A DNA stretch of 64,000 nucleotides from Rhyacophila brunnea. Its lineage: Eukaryota > Arthropoda > Insecta > Trichoptera > Rhyacophilidae. The first letter of the stretch is position 1, and the number at the start of each line of letters is the position of its first letter. The notes under the pieces were generated by a model. It was not told where the DNA came from, ran no database searches, and was given only the letters and a program-made list of their open reading frames with translations. Shown here piece after piece: positions 58,079-64,000 of this stretch. The stretch is from NCBI GenBank assembly GCA_022495005.1, contig JAGYXB010000654.1, positions 124,001 to 188,000 on the forward strand. The letters are read 5' to 3'. Both the position numbers and the translations under genes were made by a program.

Positions 58079-58240
58079 CGCCAGCGGTTTTATAATAACT
58101 TAACTCAAAAGTTTCAGAGCTCAGCGCATCCGTTCACGAACTGTCAAACCAACCTTTTATTTACTTAAATTGGCCTACGCAAATTACATGAAATATTTTT
58201 TTTAAATTCACGCGATAACTTACGCACATCATATTATAAA
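58079..58240. other. AT-rich spacer between R1 pieces
   Basis: No R1 homology or gene is seen. It separates the C-terminus of copy F from an inverted R1 3' end. Confidence 0.5.
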
Positions 58241-58440
58241 ATAGTAGATAGGGACATTTGTTTTGTCCACATCGCCACCCCTTATGTTTGTACTGCCGTG
58301 GATTGTGCACGACTGTCTCCCATAAGGCTATAAACGTGTCTGAAAGAAGAGATTTTAAGTTCTCACTCCGTCCCGATACAGAGCTGCACGGGACTGATTA
58401 TATTACAACCATGCACCTAGGTGCTTAAAGAGTCTAGTTT
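58241..58440 (-). mobile_element. Inverted R1 3' end with 28S target flank
   Basis: On the minus strand this is the alpha 3' region: TTAGGTGCATGG block, GTCCCGTGCAG block, ACACG, GGGGTGGCGATGTGG, AAAACAAA. It is followed by TGTCCCTATCTACTAT (58241-58256 in reverse complement). Those 16 bases match the 28S R1 insertion site and its continuation; after them the sequence diverges. Only the 3' untranslated region is present, a severe 5' truncation. Confidence 0.85.
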
Positions 58441-58460
58441 TAGAAAGAAACAAAATAAAT

Positions 58461-59135
58461 TGCGAGTGGGATGCCCGCTGACCTCGCACTGTCCTAAAAG
58501 TGACGATCAGACAATAAAACTATAAGTGCTTAAGAGTGAAAAAGTCAAAAAGTGAATAGTGCAAACGAGATGGTAGCGATAGTAGTGGTGTCGGTTCCTG
58601 ACGCCACGCTAAGCGCAAGTTTAACGCACTGCGCATATCATAATCACTCAAGTGCAAAGTGCCACCCCAACATTAACATTAACATTGACAGCAACAATAG
58701 TGGACACTAACCTTTGAACTAAGTGACATGGGTAACCCTAAGGGTGAGCCCATGGAAGTTAGCAGAGCCTCTGCCAGGAAGCGTAAATCCGACCTTGCCC
58801 AAGGGGCTGGGGACTCTAGCTCAGTCCCTACGACTAAGGGAGGAAAGGCTGACAAGGACAAGGGTCCCAACCTGAGGTCTAGTTCGACATCGACTTCCCA
58901 GGAGGAGTTGAACCCCATGACTGCTAGCATTCTCAGTGAGTCGCAGGATGTTGCATCGCGAGTAACAATTGCAATCAAAAAGGCGCTGGGCATCTTCACC
59001 AAAGATTCCCGCGTCCCCAGGGCCACAATTAATGAGGCATCGATTGAACTCCAGAAGGCCATCACCGAGACATGGGCTATGGCCATCGATTTGGAGGCAC
59101 ACAAAGCCATGTAAACGATCGCGCCTCACTAAGCA
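58461..59135 (+). mobile_element. R1 beta-family 5' fragment, copy D
   Basis: From TGCGAGTGGGATGCCCGCTG it matches the leader of copy B, including GTGGTGTCGGTTCCTGACGC, then the start of ORF1. It breaks off after about 135 ORF1 codons. ORF2 and the 3' region are absent. The shared start of homology with B (44818) suggests a true 5' end of the beta family, with a small stem of TGCGAG and CTCGCA. Confidence 0.8.
58728..59135 (+). pseudogene. R1 beta ORF1 N-terminal fragment
   Basis: It starts MGNPKGEPMEVSRASARKRK like copy B and continues with RVTIAIKKALGIFTKDSRVP and TWAMAIDLEAHKAM. The stop at 59112-59114 results from a small change relative to B, because NDRASLST of the same protein continues in another frame to about 59135. 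After that the sequence is unrelated. No zinc knuckles are present. Confidence 0.85.
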
Positions 59136-59566
59136 CATTATCACACAAGGAGGGGGTTTTCAATCCGAGCCCGCCGTCCAGGAATGAAAAAATTACAAAT
59201 AATTTTGATGAATGGAATATTACTTATACGCCAGTTGGTTATCAAATAGCCTTCTCTCCTCTTGGACCTCTCATCTCAGCATTTTCAGCTGTGCAACCAG
59301 CTAAGACGTCCTAGTAAGTAATTAGATAATAAATGTAACAGCATCCATCTCCCCACAACCAGAAACCGCTTCACACCCATGTACGTAGTATATCTACATG
59401 CCTACCGGTAAGTAGTAAAGGGTGCCTGCTGAAGGAAGGTAGGTAATTTAAAAAATGTCTTAGAGCAGCCATTTTTGCCGTTCCAAGGAAGAAGGCAGTA
59501 ACGGACACACTTTCGAGATAAATGACATGTTTTCAAATTTTAGTACCTACTGTGAATTAATAGAAA
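59136..59566. other. Unassigned spacer
   Basis: Short frames here have no recognisable motif. It separates the R1 cluster from the pogo remnant. Confidence 0.4.
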
Positions 59567-60243
59567 ATGGTGATACTTTTTATTAGTAGGATGGAAGACC
59601 CGTTCCGAATTCTGAATGGAGACAAAACCAGTTTCTGCTTATGCCCAAAGACTGGTAAGGTGATTGCCTCGAAAGGATACAAAAACATTCATCAGGTCCA
59701 ATCCGGAAACGAAAAAGAAAACATAACAGTTCCTAAAGTGTTTTCCGCCGATGGTAAAATGTTACCACCGATGGATGTATTTGAGGCCACCTAAAGATAT
59801 TGTTAACAGCATACCGATAGATCGGTTTATGGGTAAGACGGAGTCTGGATGGATGAAAAGCGAGACATTTTTTGAGTATGTGGCCAACGGTGTGGATATA
59901 TGGCTTGATGAAAAAGACCAGTTATTCTTTTTGTCGACGCTCACAAATCCCATTTAACATTAGAATTGAGCAAATTTTGCAGCCAACGACAAATAATTCT
60001 ATCTGCACTACCCCCAAACACGATGCACACCATGCATCCGGTAATGTCAGCGTGTTCAAACCACTTAAAGACATTTCGAGCAACCTAAATATGGTCGAAA
60101 CCATCAAAAATAGATTCAGAAAATGTGGTCAAATTAGGTGTACATTACATGAAATTTACCATAGTCACTGTGACACTGCATTGAATCAGTCAATCAATTA
60201 TAGTGAAAACATTGAACGCCCATGTTGTCAAATCTATCGATAA
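59567..60243 (+). pseudogene. pogo-type DDE transposase remnant
   Basis: The frame at 59567 reads ILNGDKTSFCLCPKTGKVIA, GNEKENITVPKVFSADGKML and PPMDVF. After a frameshift it reads SIPIDRFMGKTESGWMKSET and FFEYVANGVDIWLDEK. After another it reads VILFVDAHKSHLTLELSKFC and IILSALPPNT, and finally SVFKPLKD. These are successive blocks of the DDE_1 endonuclease domain of pogo/Tigger and related proteins, with first aspartate in NGDKTSF and second in FVDAHKSHL. The usual D-E-T near the first aspartate is D-K-T here. The N-terminal DNA-binding domains are missing. Three frame changes make it non-functional. Confidence 0.85.
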
Positions 60244-61872
60244 GTTATCGTTCGGTCGATTCGCACGAGCGGGCCCACGCCCATCTTATATACCTACCCT
60301 ACTACATACATATTAAATTTGTCAACACAAATCGAAAATTTTTGAAGGACACAGGTAAATGCATTTGACATAATAACGATCAGGTCGGCGTCCACAGTGA
60401 AGGGTGGAAATCCAAGATAGCCGATTTCATTATTACAATGTATAAGATTGAGGTGAATTGAAATCGGTACGCGGATCGTTCTCAAACGCTTTGACGTTGG
60501 GCTCGGACAAAGCTCGGTGTCGATCGGTCCGTTCACTGTGCATGCCAAGCCTTGGAATATTTAGACACAAACTTTGCGATGATCAATAAGACATCAGCTC
60601 TTGACTCCTGTCGTCTTCTCTTCTCCGATGATGCGGTGCACGATGAATATCCGGCGCCGTCATACTCCCGAGGCATTCTGAAAGCGGACACGCAAAATAT
60701 GAGATTAGACAATAGTAAATTTACATTTCCACTCATACGGTAGACTGTATTATTACGATTCGGTTAGGCAGGGTTGAATTGATTTTTAAAAACTAACCGT
60801 CTGCAATTTGTATTTTCAGTTCGTATTTATGTCGGATCTTAAGACTACCTTCATCTTTCGCCACTGACATAGAGCAACGAATGACCGGGACCCGAGAAGA
60901 GCGGAACGAGCTGAGGGAAGCCCGATGAATGAAAATTAATTTTCTCAGGACACACCACAAAGAGATTCACTTAACCCGTACACTGCGGTGGGCACGTAAA
61001 CATGTTGCAATGGGCACTCGCACTCGCTCGGTCACAGACGACAGTGAAAACCAATTTTTGCTGCAGTTCATTGATTAACTAAATAAAGAATATAATTATA
61101 CTGTTGTGTTGCGCTACATTCAATAGGATCGAACTGACACTTGAAATGCATCCAAGACCAGTCGTCACGTGTGGTCCGGAAACTTGGCGCACGGGCCAAT
61201 CGACACCTACATATCATCACCGTTCAGGCAAAAGTCACCAACCCTGAAAATGGCAGTTTCGAGTTGAGTATGTCACCCGAAGCATAAAATTATGTGTTTT
61301 AAGATGCAAGTCACCACGGTACATTAGTTAGTAAAATGTTGCTTAAATCCGAATTATTTGTTTTTCACTAAATGACTGATGATGACAACAAGCATAAGTC
61401 ATTATAGGTGAATAGACATTATAGACTATAAAAAAATATATCCTTTGTTATGAATATTATATAAGCAATTCTTTTCTTTTTTCAAAAGTTTTACTGACTT
61501 AGTCATTTAACAACTTCTAATACTTGTCTGAAATACGCAAAAATAACCAAACAGGAATAGTTTAGCTTGTTATAATAAGATCGCTTTGGTCTAAATTAAA
61601 TCAAACAAAACTCACCATAGCGTAAGGGTGACTTTTGTCTGTTCGTAAATGCAGCACAGCGATGACGAAATAAACAAGCAAAAGTCACCATCCAACCATA
61701 GAGAGTTGTGATTAACAATTATTTTTCGTTTATGGTCAGTTTCGTCCATGATCATGTTGAGACATTTTTACGCTTTTCGCTTCACTTGCATCGTGTCACC
61801 TGTCATTGAACGTTTGGATCTTCAGGTTACGCTATTGTTTCGATTGTGGTTGTTATTTTACTAGATACCGTA
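60244..61872. other. Intergenic, no gene identified
   Basis: Mixed composition with no recognised gene. A stretch at 60831-60872 (CGGATCTTAAGACTACCTTC) resembles 26630-26673 near the P-element remnant, perhaps a shared repeat end. The frames at 60294-60548 and 60533-60743 carry no known domain. Confidence 0.4.
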
Positions 61873-62057
61873 ATGCTTTGCAAGATTTGTAATATTGATT
61901 TGTCGAACAGGAGTTCTGTTATCATGCATTACTGGAAATATCACAGTGCATCAAGTGACAATGACCAGGAGACTTGATCCTAGCTATGTTCCAGACGATA
62001 TTGATGGAGAAACAGAAGGTAGTCACTATGACATTGTTATTTTCCTGTTATGGATAC

Positions 62058-62330
62058 CAGTGGCGGCCGGTGGTTTCCAAAATTGCTTTCATTAGGGGTG
62101 CACTAAAAATTTTCTTACCTATTTACAAAGCATATCAATTCAGCTTTTGTTTCTGTTTAGCGAAACACCTCAATCACTTCTCATTGAAGTCTGGAACTGT
62201 TTGTAAAAGTTTTTTCTCAATGCTTAACACATGGTAAGTATTTCTTAAAGACGATTTAATTCTTTTAATGGTTGAAAAACACTTTTCACTTTCCACAGAT
62301 GTCATCGGACCATCCTTTTTTTATCTCTTA
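62058..62330 (-). pseudogene. hAT transposase C-terminal remnant
   Basis: On the minus strand it reads SVESEKCFSTIKRIKSSLRN and, after a gap, LSIEKKLLQTVPDFNEK. These correspond to the conserved hAT dimerisation region of the ZMYM1/TTF-type group (E-R-x-F-S-x-L-K-x-I-K, L-S-I-E). The sequence CAGTGGCGGCCGGTGG at 62058 looks like the element's 3' terminus. The other end was not found. It lies within the putative intron of the gene at 61873-63785. Confidence 0.68.
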
Positions 62331-63325
62331 TTATTATTATTGATAAAGTCTACGTTTACCGACATCATTTTAAAACACATACACTTCACTGATTAAAGTA
62401 TAATTATATGTATTATTATGAATCTTTTATTCAAAATTTATTTTTATGAACAAAATTATCGATATAACGTGACAAAACACCTAAAAAAGCCGACTATAGA
62501 CCGCAACCACAGAAACCATACTGAATTGTATTGTTAGTAAATAAATATCTGAAGAAAATATTTAAAAATAAAAAAATGTATAACTGTCGATTGGAATAGG
62601 TAGGTACGTATTTTTCGACTCTCGACGTCAGTTACGTTGTCTACAAAAAGCAATAAAAGTCCGCGCCGCATTGTTAAAAATATGACATCTGTTATAATAA
62701 TTCACTCACTTTGAGAAATAACATAGTAACTAAGATATAATTTTTTTGTAAATTATATTCAAATATCTGCAAATATAAAATGATTAAAGGATCGTATCCA
62801 TAATATTTATGTTGATAATCAATTTGTATTCAATATCAGCCTATTTAAAATGAATTTATATAAGATTTAAATAAAAAAAATCTATTTTTTTATTAATCCT
62901 GCTAAATCTCAGTTACTACATTTTTCCGCGTGACTTCTGTGCTGCGTTTTAAAAGGTCATAAAATCATGTGTATTCATGAGTTGTTTATGGATTTCACGT
63001 CGGGTTCAATTATTATTACACAGTGTAATGTTAATGGCAAACCAAGATCGATATTAGGGCGCTGGCCACAGCGCTCGTTTTGGATGACTGTTCAATGGGT
63101 GCATGCTTTTGGTAATTTACATGGATTAAATTGTGATAAACGAGTGATGACTTATGAATAACATTGTTGCACATTGAGAGATGTTTAGGAAAAAGGAGTG
63201 CAGCGCACATGCATGGTGTTAGAGAAGCTGCCGCTGATGAATACTATTCAATTCATATTATTCAAAAAATAAAATATTTAAAAACAATGAGACATTTTCT
63301 TGATCACACATAGTTTTGTTTTCAG
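62331..63325. other. Putative intron remainder, AT-rich
   Basis: No gene is supported. The 64-codon frame at 62967-63161 has no known domain. The sequence ends at a plausible splice acceptor (TTTGTTTTCAG). Confidence 0.4.
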
Positions 63326-63784
63326 AATGCGAGCAACATACCAACAAAACAGGTCGGTGGCGCAAGTCAGATCCTTCTACTTGGACTCGCAACGTTGTAA
63401 AAGATCTTAGGAATTCTGGAAAAGCCTATGAAACAAAAAACGGGCGTTTATTGCCAAAACTCCCAAAACAGCCAGCTCCACTAAATGCATATTTACTTGC
63501 TCCACGAAATTTATTGAAGAACAAAGAATATTAATATGCTCTGAATGCTGGAGTCTGGGTGACTATTGTCGTCAAAAGGATTTTATCCTGAAGAACCCAA
63601 AGACTGTTGAAATTAAATGCAGAATAGAAAAGTCACCTCTCAAGAAACGATCAAATGCAAAGCAATACTATTTTTCTCAGGATGGCAGAGAAAAAGGGTT
63701 TGCCGAGACTTCTTTTTAAAAACATTATGTATCAGTAATGGCCCTGTTAACAAAGCTTACGAAAAAGCCAATAAATTTAATGTA

Positions 63785-64000
63785 TTTAACACCAAAGATC
63801 ATTCATTGCATGAAAACCAAATTAATTTAAAAATGAATTTACTATAAGTAGTAAAACCTTGTTTATTTTTATAATTTTTTTTTCCATTTTTGTATTAGTA
63901 CATTGTTGACTATTTAAAAAGGTGTCTCTATTATTTAAAGAAATGAAGGGGGGGGCCTAGATTAGATTTTTTTAAAGGGAGGTGTAGTAACAGGAAGTTT
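63785..64000. mobile_element. hAT end fragment running off the window
   Basis: From GCATGAAAACCAAATTAATT it matches the right part of the hAT element at 1770-2303, through TTTAAAAAGGTGTCT and GGGAGG-GTAGTA. It has small indels and a run of G near 63950. It would be completed outside the window. It interrupts the gene copy at 61873-63785. Confidence 0.75.

Larger units (their letters stand above)
61873..63785 (+). pseudogene. Two-exon copy of a multi-copy insect gene, broken
   Basis: Exon 1 (from ATG 61873) encodes CKICNIDLSNRSSVIMHYWK with YH following, a C2H2-like zinc finger. After a frame change it reads LDPSYVPDDIDGETEG and ends at a donor-like AAGGTAGT near 62020. Exon 2 follows an acceptor-like TTTGTTTTCAG (63325). 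It reads TGRWRKSDPSTWTRNVVKDL and RNSGKAY, then in another frame CSECWSLGDYCRQKDFILKN, then VCRDFFLKTLCISNGPVNKA. The blocks match the family seen at 7690-8445, which supplies the more C-terminal part. The intron holds a hAT remnant and the 3' end is cut by another hAT near 63785. Function unknown. Confidence 0.62.

Overview
This is a transposon-dominated, AT-rich piece of an animal nuclear genome, almost certainly an insect. The assignment rests on R1-clade non-LTR retrotransposons that carry short pieces of the 28S rRNA R1 target site, on mariner, hAT, pogo and P/THAP9-type transposase remnants, on tRNA-derived SINEs, and on two broken copies of a multi-copy gene family I associate with hemipteran genomes. 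A hemipteran, possibly an aphid relative, is my best guess, with low to moderate confidence. I see no intact host gene and no prokaryotic feature.

Layout. 1-2631 and 33620-36187 are arms of a near-identical inverted repeat, each holding the same nested small transposons. The left arm abuts a frameshifted mariner (2649-3913) and two hAT elements that used the same 8-bp target (3947-5652). 5.7-16.4 kb is AT-rich with a decayed host-family gene copy, MITEs, a LINE tail and two tRNA-derived SINEs. 16492-21591 is bounded by hAT-type ends and an 8-bp target duplication, and holds tandem repeats with long hairpins. 21873-23090 is an antisense R1 fragment. 25.3-27.1 kb is an antisense P-element transposase remnant. 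27.15-31.54 kb is a recent direct duplication. 32146-32697 is a solo LTR whose paralogous empty site lies near 16.1 kb.

38.0-59.1 kb is the most interesting part: a largely head-to-tail cluster of R1-clade elements. I separate an alpha family (copies A, C, F, an inverted 3' end and the antisense fragment), a beta family (B, D) and at least one further gag lineage (E and a fragment before C). A 28S rRNA-like fragment lies just upstream. Three 3' ends from different copies run straight into 13-16 bases of the 28S R1 target (TGTCCCTATCTACTAT). Copy A keeps one uninterrupted ORF2 of 1062 residues (endonuclease, reverse transcriptase, C-terminal zinc motif) but has lost most of ORF1 and carries a solo LTR in its leader. 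Copy B keeps a complete ORF1 but a broken ORF2. C is riddled with deletions, one of which removes the YADD catalytic motif. E and F are internally deleted derivatives.

59.5-64 kb holds a pogo-type transposase remnant, a two-exon broken copy of the same host gene family as at 7.7 kb, and hAT remnants in its intron and 3' end. Family names and the 28S match come from memory of conserved motifs; no database search was run.
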